Assembly: GCA_019426215.1 (NCBI GenBank)
Contig: CM033396.1
Span: forward strand, 24,505,101 to 24,569,100
Length of the DNA stretch: 64,000 bases
Source: Buddleja alternifolia
Taxonomy: Eukaryota; Streptophyta; Magnoliopsida; Lamiales; Scrophulariaceae
Direction of reading: 5' to 3'
Shown here: piece by piece, positions 20,970 to 33,743 of the stretch
Numbering within the stretch: position 1 is the first letter of the stretch
How the letters are laid out: every line of letters starts with the position of its first letter
Notes under the pieces: generated by a model
Seen by the model: only the letters and a program-made list of their open reading frames with translations
Told to the model about the DNA's origin: nothing
Databases searched by the model: none
Translations under genes and position numbers: made by a program

Positions 20970-22875
20970 AGAAGAAGAAAAAGTCTCCCTCTCCTTCTCC
21001 TAAATCGCCCTCTCCCTCTCTCGCTTTTGCTATGGTTCCAGAGGAAGCCGAGGAAGAAAAAAAGAAGTGTCATTAGCACGCAAGCGTTCTACACCAGGAG
21101 GATCCACTGGCGTTCCCTCCGAGCCAGCACTTAAAGAACCAGCGCTTGGAGAATCATCTGGTGTCTCTCCTCCCTCTCCATACGCACCAATCGCCAACAG
21201 AGCTTGGTGATTATCAGGGTAAGTACTTGTCTTAGACAATGTATTTTATCCTTTTCTATGTTTTTCCTTTAACACTAGGATAAATTGTTTTTCAACTTTT
21301 AGCGAATATAGAATCCAGTATACTCTGAATTTATTAGAAGGATTCAAAATTCGTATTCGTAGTGATCCCTTTACTTCATTCCTCAATCTTGAAGATGATG
21401 AAGTAGTCCCGGAGCCTGAGGCTATGGAAATTGAAGTTCCTATAGAATAAGCGACTGAACCATTCGAAAAGAGTCCTCAGGGTAAGCGTTGTAGTCTTTT
21501 TATTGTCTATTTCTACTCTATGGAAATTTTGCTTGGTTTTCTCAAGCGCTTGCATGTATCAGCTAAAAGTATGTCGGACGCTGATGCACCTCCTCCTGAG
21601 GTCAATGTTGAATTGGACGTGGAAATGGCAACTGTTCTGGATATCACTAAAGAAGTTGCACAAGTCCTTCCTGACGCTGAAATTTCTCTAGCTCAAGAAG
21701 AGACTATTAATGCTGAGCGGTCGATAGAAGTGGCTCCTCTCCCAACAGAAGAGATTGCCATTGTTCCTACTCCAACAGGAACTCCTCCCCGTGTCATTGA
21801 TTGTTTTCCTCGTGGCTATGATGCAGATGTTGAATTTTACTATGACACCCGAACTTTGGTTGACACGGAGATAAATTTTCAAGATACTCTCCACAACCCA
21901 AATATCTCTAATTCTGATAAATGTGGATTCTTCGAAAGATTCGCTGATCTCGGTCTTTACACGCTTGTGCTTCTGCAATCCCGTCTTGAATACATTCGGT
22001 GACCAACGTTCAACATGACAGAATTTGATGAAAAATGTTTCAACTTTACTAGTCTCTCAGCAGAATCCTTTTATCCTTTACGCCAAAATAAGATCGTCAT
22101 AAAAAATCCCCACATGGGTGATTGGTCGAAGAACCCAAACAAAGAAATCCTTAACAGAATTGGATACTCTGCCTATCCCAAAGTCGTTCATTCTTCTCAG
22201 AACACTCTATCTCCAAATCCCCTCAAATTATGGAAAGGAAAAGGACCAGTCGTCGCTGAGCATCCTAATCCTTTCAATTCGTGGATAGAAGATGAAGCCC
22301 GTGAGTATCTAGCACGATTATAGGCTAACGACTATGATGAAGAAGTAGAGCGATTCGAGAAGTATCTCGCTGCTAGAGCAGATAAGAAAAAGGCTGATAA
22401 GCTTGGCAGAAGATGGATGATGGATACCGCAAGATGGGCTGAAGAGTTTGTGTTGGATTTCTACACGCTAGATGAACTTGTGAGGTATCCCTTTTTGTTT
22501 CAATTTGGAGTGGAATACAGAAGCAGAGGTTTTTCTGTGTTCCTACTCGAGCAGCGAAAGAATTTGGTGGGGAATATTAGCGATTTGCCTTATTTTAGAC
22601 AATTGATAGAACACTATATTCACCAGCATTTAGCCTTAATCGCTCAGGGAGGACGGTATGTTTATCACCCAACTCAAGACTTTGTACAGCGTATCTCTTT
22701 AGACCTAAATGAAGATGCCTCCACCAGTAAGCGATCAATTTTTCCAGGGCATAATGAAGCTCACATGAGACTAGAAAATGACCATGCTGAGTTTGTAGAA
22801 TTCTACAGAGACCGGAGAGTGATTGTAGAAAATGCACGATCCTGGACATTACCTTCACTGAATACTTTATCCTAA
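20970..22875 (+). pseudogene. Sirevirus env-like region, middle part (possible introns)
   Basis: One frame runs through P/S-rich, acidic and globular segments up to 22875, broken by stops (TGA near 21205, TAA near 21448, TGA 22000-22002, TAG 22321-22323). Two GT-AG intervals, 21219-21302 and 21482-21562, have TCAGG|GTAAG donors. Removing each keeps the flanking frame; the first contains an in-frame stop. The part after 21570 is acidic and proline-rich, then globular with W, F and Y (22015-22860). I recognise no catalytic motif. Confidence 0.55.
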
Positions 22876-22988
22876 ATCCATTCAGAGACTATCATCTTCA
22901 CCCTGTTCTAATGTGTGAGCTGAATATCCAAGTGGCCAAGATGATTTCGCTGATTCAGCCAATAGATGAAGAAGTTGCTTAAGCGCTG

Positions 22989-23870
22989 ATGCCTTCTATA
23001 TTGGACTTCTACAATTCTTATATTTCAGGAATTAATCTGCCAGAGGATTTGCAATTTGCACTCAGTACTGAAGAGCGCGCAGAGGCTATACTCTTCATTC
23101 CGCAGACCAACATCCTAAGTCCAAGGCATGCCATGGAAGCGATTGGCCCACTCTGGGTCATTGCTGTTGAGAAACCTTCTCCTCCCGTGGAGATTGTTGA
23201 GATGGAAGTGGAACAAGCTCGTTCTGTGGAAGTCACTCCAACCAAAGACGTTGATATGCAAACTGAAGTTGCCCCCAGCGATCCAGCAGTCGAGGCTCCC
23301 ATTGTTGAAGAAGCTACTCAAGGTCTTGACTTAGCGATAGACGAAGTTCATGCAAAAATTACTGAAGAGCCTGAAGAGCGCTTTATCCGAGATAAATCAA
23401 AGGGAAAGGCCGCAGTTTCTAGCTCACATGGACCTGAGCGTTCTTCTTCAGACTTGGACTCCGAAAGTGATTAAGAGGCTTGAGATTTCAGAAAAGCAGT
23501 TCGAAATTCTCTTAGTAATATCACGGGCTCTTGTTCTTGTTTGGAAGAACGAAGCAATTTAATGATTAATCAAGTAGACTGAGTGCTTCTCGCCAATATG
23601 CACAATGCTAACAAGATTACCATCTCTGTCATGAATAGTATCACTCCACTTGTCAAAGAACTTTCTGATGACTTCAACCGGACACTTGCTCAGAATGCAT
23701 CCGCTGATATTGAGCGACATACTTCTTCCAATTTAGTCTCTCAGAGTATCGCTGAGCAAGTTGCTCTCTTAATTGATGAAGTCAAACTTCTGCGCCGTGA
23801 CATCGATGAGTTAAAAACCTCTCTTTTGAATGTTTCTGTTGTCGCTTTAAATTATTTACTTTCAGTATAA
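22989..23870 (+). pseudogene. Sirevirus env-like region, C-terminal coiled coil
   Basis: A single frame runs from 22989 to 23870 with stops at 23472, 23481 and 23580. It is shifted relative to the middle part. It encodes a globular start, an acidic stretch rich in E, V and P, a serine-rich patch, and a closing coiled coil (nt about 23750-23850, EVKLLRRDIDELKTSLL). C-terminal coiled coils are known from Sirevirus env-like proteins. No transmembrane helix is evident. Confidence 0.55.
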
Positions 23871-24054
23871 ATCATGTACGCTTACTTTTCATATGAATGA
23901 ATGAAAGATTTATCGCTGAAACAACTTGTTGAGGCTAATCTAACATTAGCTAACTTAACTAACTTTTCAAACGCTAACTTATAATTATTTTTGGGCTTTT
24001 CTTTGAACTCTTAATCTATAAAAGAGTTATAAGAGTAAAGGTCTTGACATCATC

Positions 24055-24067
24055 AAAAAGGGGGAAA
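24055..24067 (+). promoter_or_regulatory. Sirevirus polypurine tract
   Basis: AAAAAGGGGGAAA immediately before the 3' LTR (one T between). This is the plus-strand primer site. Confidence 0.9.
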
Positions 24068-24068
24068 T

Positions 24069-25555
24069 TGTTAGGAATTTCATTTTAGATGTTTTGATGA
24101 TGACAAGATAGGATTTTATGTTAGACCCAAAAGAATGTAAGTTTATATTTTCATAGAACAATTGTATAATCGTTTGAAAGGTTGTAATTTTATTAAGCTT
24201 GTAATTTTTATCTTTGTAGATTTTAGACTTAGTATTGGATACCAAATAACTAGTAGAATTCTAGGTGAGTCTATTAGAGATGAAGTTGAAGATCAGCGTC
24301 TGAAGTCAAGTGGAGATGAAGATTTTGTCTTAAGCGACTGACAATCGCTATGGACTATTTCCGGACTCATGAATCAAGCGCTCAAAGCAATCAAGCGATC
24401 AAGAAGATCAGATTCACTTGAAATAAATTCCAAAGTCACTAAGGACTTAAATGCAATCATTTAACGAGCATGTATTTCCAACGGAAAACAAATTCAAATG
24501 CATTAAATGCTTGATAAGAGCATTAAATGTGATAAGGGCAGATTGTATACGGAGCAAGCTACCTAGTAGCTTAGACTGTCAGAATTTCAGAGTTCAAACC
24601 TGCCACATCAAATCAGTGCAGCAGGATTTCAGGAATGTCAGAGAAAAGGTATGACTCACTCGCGCATGAGAGGCACGCACCTACATGTGTCCAACGGATA
24701 AATCTCAAGAAATTGCCTATAAATACCATACCTTAGCAAACCGTAAAAGACACGTACATACACAAGAAAGTCAAAACTTTGTTGAAATATTTTCTCAAGA
24801 AAAGTTTAGAAACTCCATAGCCAAAATTCTTTCAAGCTTTCTACATACATTCCAGACAGTCGTAGATGTCTCAAACATCTTCAAAGAAGAACCATACATT
24901 ATAAATGAGATATCCTAAGTTGTTTGAACAGCCTAAAATCAAACAAACCCATGATCAAAAACCCTCAACCTCATCTATCTGTGTGAAGATGTTGTTGACT
25001 CTACAAGTAGTATTTCTGAGTGAGAGAAACTTGGTGGTGAAGATCTTCATTGGTGCTGAAATCTGTGTGATCAAGGAGCCCAAGATCATCATCCTCACCT
25101 CTATTTTGTAGAAGCCTCTATGTGATCATTCGATAATCAATTTGGTGGAATTCCTCCAAGTGTTCAAGGAGAATAAGGACGTAGCTGAGATTACACTACC
25201 CAGTGAACCTTACAAATTCTTGTGTTATTTATTGTCATTTACTTTATATTCTATTATTTATCTTGAAAAAGACAAGTAAAACGGTTATGAGACTATTTGA
25301 CCAAAACGAACGCTAAAGCTCTAAAATCATTTCCGTTGTGCTAACCCTGATTAAGCGATCTAAGCATTACCCTACTTTGGTAAATTGCTAAAATCACTAA
25401 GTCTAAGTTATCTTTACTGAAGTATCTGACCTAACGCTCAGTTCTCTAAGCGTTCAAATCTTAAAAAGTGATACGAAATTTTGAAGTCGAAAAAAACTTT
25501 AGGGTCTATTCAAACCCCCCTCCCCCCTCTAGACCCTTTCGTATGCCACTTGAGA

Positions 25556-25561
<6 letters not shown>
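24069..25561 (+). repeat. Sirevirus 3' LTR
   Basis: 1493 bp, TGTTAGG to GACCATCA, matching 12832-14315. It abuts an (AT)n microsatellite, in which the element apparently inserted. Confidence 0.9.
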
Positions 25562-25588
<27 letters not shown>

Positions 25589-27432
25589 TCCCTTGATAGT
25601 CTTCCTTTCCTCTCACCATCTTTACATTCCAAAAACAAGAAAAAACAAAGAAATCATTCTCTTCCTCTCTTAAAACCACACACATATGCATACAACTTCA
25701 CCCATAGACACACCACCATAAGACACACTTGAATGCACATTTTTTCAATGAAATCAGCTATCGTGGTGGTGATAGAAGCTGCACTTGAAGTGGGTTTGAG
25801 CTTGGGAACTAACTAATCTCTCTATTTCACTACTTTCATAAACCCATAAGGTATTGTTGAAACCCACATAGAAATTCAACTTAGAAACCTAATTATTTTC
25901 TTAATTGGAGTATAATAGGAGTATATGTTTGGAAATTGAGTTTTATGGGTTGGTGTTGCTAATATATTGGAGATAAACTTGAGTTTATTGAGTAATCTTG
26001 GTTTATAAGGTGAGTTAAAGTCAAATCATTGATTGCATGTGTGTATTGTTGGAAGATAGGTGATTGCATGCTTTAATAAGGTGAAGAAGATGATACATGA
26101 CCACATTATATAGTTGGTAGTGTGTGTAATAATATATATGAGAGTGATGTGTGCATACTTGTGTAGTGTTTGATGAAATGCCTTAAAAGAAAAATATGTA
26201 GGTACACGTTCAAGCTACTACATTTCCATTTGTTTCGAAATTATTAGGAGAGGCTAACGAAAATTTCATCTCTCTAAACAATTTATATAGATACCTGGGC
26301 ATGTCTCGTATGTTTCTAAAATATAAGTGATTTTTTTGGAATTTCGGTGAAGAGATTGCCAAAGTCTTACTCGCTTTCAGAAAGGTTATGTTTGGAGCTT
26401 CAAATGTTAAATTTACAAATATTAATTCATTTTCAAACTTTTACGAGATTATTTAGAGTATTTTCGGAATATTACATACAAAAATTTGGAATTTCGTTAA
26501 ATAGGGGATTTTATAAAAATTATGTAATGCAACCTGCCCGGGTTCATTGATTCTTAAATGTTTACTCAATCTTCTTCCACGTGAATTTGATATTTCTGAA
26601 AAATTTCAGACTTAAACTCGTATCCTATGAATTTTAACATTACTAAACCACAACAGCGCAAAGCTATTTTCTTAAGGATTTTGTGAATTTTTTAATTTAA
26701 ATTGGTTGTAGCCTAGATTTTGAAGAAAATAGTATACAATATATATGACCATATAGTTCATAGGATCACATAAACTATGTTGGGTAGATTATTAAGATCG
26801 AGTGCAAGAGAATATCATTCTAATATGATTTTTGGATTAGTCGGTAGTGTTGGAGGTTTGCTCGATGACGATCCTAAGTAGCTTAAAAGTGTACAGTGAG
26901 TTACTTCCAAAAACTTATAGCTATACATTTTTCAAAACTGGAAGAAAGTTTACTTATGTCATATATATATAATTTCATCATGGTCTGCATGTTTCAAATG
27001 AAAATGAGAATGTATCAAATGAAAATGATGTCTCAACACTTTGAAAAGCAAATCATGGCGCCAATTTTTAACTATATGAATGATTTCAAAGGCATACTTT
27101 ACGAGAATAATTTTTAAGGCATATTTTGTGAAAATAATTTCAATAAAAATATTACTTTACTAAATTTCCTGATAAGTATTTGATTGACTGGTTATTGTAT
27201 CATGATCTAGAATGTCCTTATTGCATCAATCGTGAAATACATGATTATGTGTCATGCATGATTGAGTGTCGGGCCCAAATGTCAGGCATGGATAGGGTAA
27301 GGTTTGGCTGGTCAAGTATGGGTTTGCGGTCTTAAACAGTTTCCGCTATCCACGACCAAATCCCACCGCGTAACGATGTAGTGTTCTGAGGGTGAAGTGG
27401 GTCGTAGGACGTGCAGCATATACCGAAGATAT
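25562..27432. other. Unclassified non-coding stretch
   Basis: Begins with (AT)n to 25589. A CT-rich stretch with CACACA follows (25590-25730), resembling a plant 5' UTR, but no coherent ORF follows. A G/C-richer patch at 27260-27420 could be part of an LTR. Nothing here is identified; small ORFs such as 26896-27117 look random. Confidence 0.4.
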
Positions 27433-30127
27433 TGTTAGATTAATATCCTCAAATCCCACTAGAAGATTAGAGAATATTTAGGACATTATCAATTTGTAAT
27501 CGTTTCACGTTCTATCAATAAAAGGCAATTACTTGTTTACTATTATATTGGCATTTATATATTATAATCATCTATAAATCCATGAACATAAGAGTTCACT
27601 CTCTAAGGCACTAGAGGAGTTTGATACTTGTGTACTAAAATAGTCCGCAAGTTAATGATTTTTAATTGGGCATTGGAAATCATGAAAATTTGTATGATAT
27701 GAGTTTTGACGAGAAAGGTGTCCGTCCATCACTATTAAGTAGTGAAGAACTCACATCATAGGTGCACTGATGGAGATAGTGGCACCCAGACATGACTCGC
27801 ATCGATTCTGTGACGTGGGTTTTCATTATTTGACAGTCAATGACAGAATTGATTAAATTGTAATAGGTGTGTCTGAACTTTAGTCTTAAGGAAACGAGTT
27901 AAAGATATACTTGTGACATTACGTTTGTCATTATAGTAGTTAGACCCAATTCACCCTTTGGTGGGATCTGTGATAATAGTGCTCTGTGAGCCAATCCTAA
28001 ATAGGCTTTTTTTTATCTATTCTTGTAATAAACAATTTCGTTTTACATTATATTAATAAAAGGTTTTTCTTCATCTTATGTTTATATTGTTATAATTGTA
28101 TGATGAATCCCTAGAATTCACACATAGCTATGGGGCTTGATATCTCATTGGATGGATATCATAAAACAAGTCTCTAAGGCTGTGATTTCTAAATACCGTC
28201 CAAATCATAGAATTATCAAGATGGGACATTGATAATTCGGATAGACTTGCGGCAATGATGTACACTCTTAATTAGAGAATGTATCATTTTATAGACATTA
28301 GTGTTGTTGACACAAATGCACATACGCGGGTGCTTGTTGAGAACAAGTTCACTGATTACCCGGACTGAAACTTCCTAAAATAAGAATTATTTATATATAT
28401 GTCGAATTAGGAGTTTCTTAATCACGATAGTGCAAAATTAATTCTTTGACTTGAGTCATCACAGTAATCTTGTATATTGACTCACTGCACTTTGACGTCC
28501 GTGTCATTTCTTTTACAAAGACACATATGGACTGGTGATTAGGTGTAATGACTCGTATATCGAGGTTGGTGTTGACAACAAAGGATCCATCACTTATCTA
28601 GATGAACAAGTGAATTTTCTATAATATTTTAAGTGATTTGACTGAGTTAGTAATTGGCCAAGGCAAGTAAGTAATTAATTAAGAAATGAATTTCTTGAAT
28701 TAATTAATCACTAGTCAAACACACTTGAATTATTAAGAATGAATTTACATGAATCTCGACCAATAAGATTCCTCGATCCTTAATTCAATTGGAAAATTAG
28801 TTGATGGAAGAATCTCACTTGCATGGAAAGCGCGATTGGAAAGGTTCACTTTGAATCGCCTACATCTAGGTCTTCAAGATAAGTAGCTAGAAACTTTTCT
28901 TTGATTTATGGGTATATTATATTTAATGGAGATTAAATAATAAGATGGTTAATTAAAAATGTTTAATTAATCAAGATAATTTAATTGTCCAAATTAAATC
29001 ATAAAGGTTATGAACCCATTACTAGTATGTTGGTGAACCTAAAGGGTCTTACACAATACTCGGACAAATCCATTTCTTAACTAAGGAAATTTAATTCAAA
29101 GTAGTTGAGTTAATATATTAATTAATTAGATTAATTAATTAAAACTTTTATTTAGTCAAGTGTTGGATAAATAAATGAATTAAGTTGATAAGATCAATTT
29201 ACTTAAGCTTAAGTTTAGAAAGTATTTAATTAATTGGAAGTGACTTTTAATTAATCTAATATGGTGAATTAATTATTAAAAAACTATTTTATTAAGCCTT
29301 GATCGAAAATTTGGTGGAGGAAAATAATTAAATAGTTTAATTAATTTTCTTCTAAAAGGAAATAAGATTTCTTAGAGAGAAAGAAAACTAATTCAAATAG
29401 AAGAGTTCTATTGGAGAATTAATTAGTCTTCTATTCCTACATGAAAAAGATTTAATGTAGAAGAGTTCTACATGGGAAAGAATTGCAAGAACCTAGTTCT
29501 ATAAATCGGACTAGTATGGAACGAAAATAAGATGATGATTTTTGAAGCCAAAATTTTTGTTCCTCTTGCATAGAAAATCATTTATCTCTCTCCACATACA
29601 AGTTTTTGAGTTCTTGATTATTCATCAAGATCTTGAATTCAAGAACTCTTCCAAAATACTTAGAGAAGAATTTTTTTTTCCACCTTAATCCCATACAATA
29701 TTCCTTAGAGTTAGAATAAACGTTTATAGATCAACCTAACTAAAGATTATAAACGAGTAGGTATTGGGGATGTGGATCAACTTTAGAGGAGAAATACTTG
29801 GGTCTCTGAAGTGAATCAAGAATCCGATCAAAGGCGTTTTTGGTGGAGGAATCAAAATCTTTATCAAAGGGAAAAACGAAGGAGTTGATTCAAAGAACGA
29901 GAAGCAAGCTAGGGAGCCTACGTTAATGAAGAAGAAACTCTTCGATTTTGTGAAAAATCGAATAAGGTAAGATCTTTATTTAAGTTTTAAATAACTAGTG
30001 TAGAGATGCGCAAGCCTATGATACGTGATAAGCCCGTAGGATTAATAAACTCGCATGTTTAAATCCTAGAAACTAAAATTTTAATTTTCCGCTGTGCTTA
30101 GTCGGACTATATGTATATTTTCTAGCA
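27433..30127 (+). repeat. Copia B 5' LTR, ~2.7 kb
   Basis: TGTTAGATTAATATCC to ATTTTCTAGCA. The last ~1.18 kb match 43859-45041. An internal block around 27946 (TTAGACCCAATTCACCC) aligns with 50227 in LTR D at the same distance from the LTR start (~510 and ~500 bp), supporting this start. Unusually long for copia. Confidence 0.75.
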
Positions 30128-30128
30128 G

Positions 30129-30140
30129 TGCTATCAGAGC
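30129..30140 (+). promoter_or_regulatory. Copia B primer binding site
   Basis: TGCTATCAGAGC, one mismatch from the tRNA-iMet site TGGTATCAGAGC, one base after the LTR end. The mismatch hits the terminal CCA-pairing part and may impair priming. Confidence 0.8.
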
Positions 30141-32203
30141 TTAAGGCTCGAGCATCGTTATGCAGGATCCATTTTTTTTAATCCTTACGTGCGATGCACG
30201 TTTAAAATTATTAAATTCGTGAATTTTATTAATTTTGGGGTTTTCATAAAAACTATTTATTGTCAGTTTTTATAGGTTGTTTAAATCATGAAAATTAATA
30301 TATGTAATGAGATTACATGAAAATCGGATCGAATGAGGTGTTTTGAACACTCGCACCCGACCCGTCGTCTGAGTTGAAGTGCCGGCGGTGTGCACATTTT
30401 ATGATATATAAGAAAGGGATTTAGAATCCCAATTGTAGTAAACCACGTATTGTTGCATAAGATTGAATAGTTTGAATTAAATTATGCAATTTGGATTTGC
30501 ATGCCTTACACGTCCAACAAGCAGCCAAATTTAATTGGAGTTGAGAGTTAGAAACATTATTGCTGTGCAATTTGGAATTGCATGGTAACCACCCAATCTT
30601 TCAATACGTGCATGCAGCATACACATATTTTATATGTGTCAAAAGATGGGGCTTATCTATTGGTTGGTTGAAACGTGTGTAATAGATTAGAATGGGATTC
30701 TTTTTTTTGGTATATAACAGGGTTTCCCCCAACCGAACGCCGGAGACTATTTCCCTTCGAGGCGTAGAGATAACCGAAGTGGGTTTTACCTCTCCCAACA
30801 AAGCCTTTTCCATACACACCGCAAGGAATCGAACCCTGGACAAATGCTTAAGGAACTAAGCTATCTACCAACTATGTTGGACCTTGTTGGTATTAGAATA
30901 GGATTCTATTTCGCTCTTTTGTGCACAACATAATGGTTTTAGAAACCTTTTATTTTCGGTCAAAGTATTAATTGAAGGGGTTGACCAGAAAGTAATAATT
31001 TGAGTTTTGCTACCATTCAGCCGTGCTTTTATGCGATAGAAGAATAGATTTGGAATCTATTCGTGATTGTGTAAGGTAACAGGTCGCCGACCCATTTCGT
31101 ATGTTGAATTTCTCCTAAAATTTTATTTTATTTAAAAGGTGTTTTAAATTATTTATTTTTGAAAAAATCAAGTTTTATTGAGAAACCCCGGATTGATTTA
31201 ATTTATGAGAAATAATTGGTAAATTAAGAATTTACATATGCTTTCATGAGTTGATATGCATGATGGAATTTTGAGGCTATTAGGATTGTTCAAATCATGT
31301 TTACTTTCTGTTATTTATTTATTCGTCTTGCCGGCGTTCGATCCTTGATGGCTCTAGATAGGATCGATTTAGATATGACCCAAAATCTCCATGTTATATT
31401 TTTTATGTATTAGATGCATGATTTTATGTATGAGATGCATGTTTGTATAAGATACATATTTTTTAAGATTATGCTTATCTTTTATATTCCTTTCGTGTGT
31501 TGTTGGGCAAGTTTAGGATAGAAACTTAGATAAGATAATCGAATCGATGAGACCTTTCATAATATACTAAAAATCCCTTACTTATTTGATAAGTTTCTAA
31601 AATCTTAATGATTTTAATTTTAAGTTAATATGGGATAAAATTAAATGGGGTTCAATATTCCATGCCTACCATCAAAAGTAATAGCATGTCGGTGCTACTT
31701 ATGTAGATTAGTCGACCATTACAAGTGGGGCTTTCTATAATGAGAAAGCCGTGATTATTACTAAGCATAGAGATGCACATGGTAATTTATCCTCTAAGTT
31801 GACCATTGCAAGTGGAATTTTTTGGGTGGGTTATTTACATGTAGGTTTGATGGGTCTAACTTCACATAGGAGTAACATGGGGGCGCATAAAATTGAGGTC
31901 CATGTGAAACATGAGGTAAAATAATTGAGGGTTACATAGAGATGTAATTAGCAAGTGTTGTCTACCTATTTAATTATTATGTATGTGTCCATAAAATTGG
32001 AGTATGTAATAATTAAATTGGACTTCAAACTCACTAAAAAAAATTATTTTTCTCGAATTCTTTAATGAGGGTTATTGAATTTGAATGAAATAGTGGGAGG
32101 TAATTTATGATTAAAAGACCTTAAAATCATATCTACACATAATGTATTAAACATCTTCTTAATCTCTGTTTCGCTTTAATTTGTAGATAACTAGATATCT
32201 AAG
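30141..32203 (+). other. Copia B untranslated leader
   Basis: About 2 kb between primer site and gag without a coherent ORF, interrupted by a SINE at 30703-30891. Confidence 0.6.
30687..30907 (-). mobile_element. tRNA-derived SINE, minus strand, in copia B leader
   Basis: The poly-T left end (30701-30709) is the tail of a minus-strand insertion. The B box appears in reverse as GGAATCGAACCC at 30825-30836, with a tRNA-like head further right (to 30891). The flanks ATTAGAATGGGATTCT (30687-30702) and ATTAGAATAGGATTCT (30892-30907) differ in one of 16 bases. The body differs from the SINEs at 8.5 and 49.1 kb, so it is another family. Confidence 0.85.
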
Positions 32204-32986
32204 ATGGCTAAGAACCCGCTGTCCACAATTCTCGACACAAACAAACTCATTGGATACAACTATTCTGATTGGCTTAGAAACCTTAAGATAGTGCTCAACT
32301 CTGAGAATAGAGCCTATGTATTGATTCATGCACCTCTCTCCACTCTGCCCGAGGGTGCTGAGGAGGAGAAAATCGAAACTCATAAGAAATGGTTAAACGA
32401 TGACTTCCAAGCAAGGTCCACGATGCTTGCATCGATATCAAATGAGTTGCAAAAGCAACACTAAAATATGGCAAATGCTAATGATATTTTCAAACACTTA
32501 CAAGAGTTGTATGGTGAAAAGTCTAGGAGGGAAACGTACTCAGTGTCTAAAGAGCTTTTCAAAGCTCGTATGACTGAGGGGTCAAATGTCCAAGAACATG
32601 TGCTAAAGATGATTGGGCTCATGGAGAAGCTTGCAAGTCTTGACATTGTTCTAGACAATGAACTCTAAATAGACATAGTACTTCAATCCTTGCCTAGAGC
32701 ATTCGACCAATTTGTGGTTAACTTTAACATGAACAGTCTGGAGGCAACGTTGCTTGACTTGTTAAGCATGCTAAGGACTCAAGAAGCCACCATCAAGAAT
32801 GACAAGCTAGTCCTACTTGTGAGTTCTACCCATTCTAAGGCTAAGAAGCCAAAGAAAGGGAAAGGGAAGAGTTCCCAAAAGAACAAGAAGCTAAAACCTA
32901 AAGGTGGGGTCAAGAAAGTTAAAGCCGATAAAGATAAGAGTGAGTGTTTTCACTACGGTAAACCAGGGCATTGGAAGAGGAACTAA
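32204..32986 (+). pseudogene. Copia B gag
   Basis: ATG 32204 (MAKNPLSTILDTNKLIGYNY) starts a typical plant copia gag, SDWLRNLKIVLNSENRAYVL. It is stopped at 32462-32464, continued at 32468-32668 (ELYGEKSRRETY), stopped again, and closed by 32690-32986 with a lysine-rich stretch and a zinc knuckle. The knuckle reads CFHYGKPGHWKRN: the second cysteine is tyrosine, so zinc binding would be lost. A stop follows directly where the fourth ligand would be. Confidence 0.8.
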
Positions 32987-33048
32987 ATTAAAGGTGTTTA
33001 ATTTGTGTTTCTTAAATAAGATAACAATATAACTTAAATAGTACACTA

Positions 33049-33708
33049 ATTTGGCATGCTAGACTAGGACATATTTCCAAAAAAAGAATGCACAAATTGG
33101 CAAAGGAAGGTGTACTCGACCTTAAGGAAGAGGAAACCATGCCTACTTGTGAATCTTGCCTTAAAGGAAAAATGACCAAGTCACCATTTGTAGGGCAAGT
33201 AGAACGTGCCACTCATCCTTTGGATTTTATCCACTCGGATGTTTGTGGTCCTTTTAGTATAATTACTAAAGGAAGGTGTACTTACTTCATTACTTTCACT
33301 GATGATTATTCACGGTACTGATATGTGTACCTTATGAAACACAAATCTGAAGCTTTTGAAAAGTTCAAAGAGTTTAGGAAGGAAGTAGAAAAATAACTAA
33401 GTCGTAGTATTAAGACTTTTCAATCTGATCGGGGAGGAGAATACTTAAGTGACGAATTCCTTAGTTATCTTAAAGAGAATAGGATTCTCTCTCAGTGGAC
33501 TCCGCCTGGAACACCACAATGGAATGGGGTGTCTGAGCGAAGGAATAGGACTTTATTGGATATGGTCCGTTCCATGATGAGTTTCACTAAAATTCCTCAA
33601 TCTTTCTGGGGTTATGCCTTAGACATTGCGGCTTATCTATTAAATAGATTGCCTTCCAAACCTGTGCCTAAAATGCCTTATGAGTTGTGGCATGGTAAAC
33701 CGGCCTGA
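33049..33708 (+). pseudogene. Copia B integrase
   Basis: Zinc-binding domain WHARLGHISKKRMHK...CESCLKGKM, then the catalytic core with D in FIHSDVCGP, D in FQSDRGGEY and E in NGVSERRNRTLL. All are in one frame interrupted by TGA 33319-33321 and TAA 33394-33396, with a final TGA at 33706-33708. Only about 60 nt separate it from the gag zinc knuckle, so the protease domain has been deleted. Confidence 0.85.
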
Positions 33709-33743
33709 TACAAATATCTTCGAGTATGTGTTGTTCAGGCTAG

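Larger units (their letters stand above)
12832..25561 (+). mobile_element. Sirevirus (Ty1/copia) LTR retrotransposon, RT core deleted
   Basis: Two closely similar LTRs enclose a tRNA-Met primer site, gag, protease, integrase, a partial RT, RNase H, an env-like region and a polypurine tract. The 5-bp flanks are TATAT on both sides (12827-12831 and 25562-25566), though in TA-rich sequence. Copia order, an extra env-like region after RNase H, ~1.5-kb LTRs and repeated polypurine motifs fit the Sirevirus lineage. The element is dead in cis: RT is missing its centre and most ORFs are interrupted. Confidence 0.9.

Noticed and set aside
22015..22875. Independent host genes in the 21.5-22.9 kb ORFs
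   Set aside because: They share one frame interrupted by stops and lie inside the Sirevirus LTRs between RNase H and the polypurine tract; best read as one decayed env-like region.
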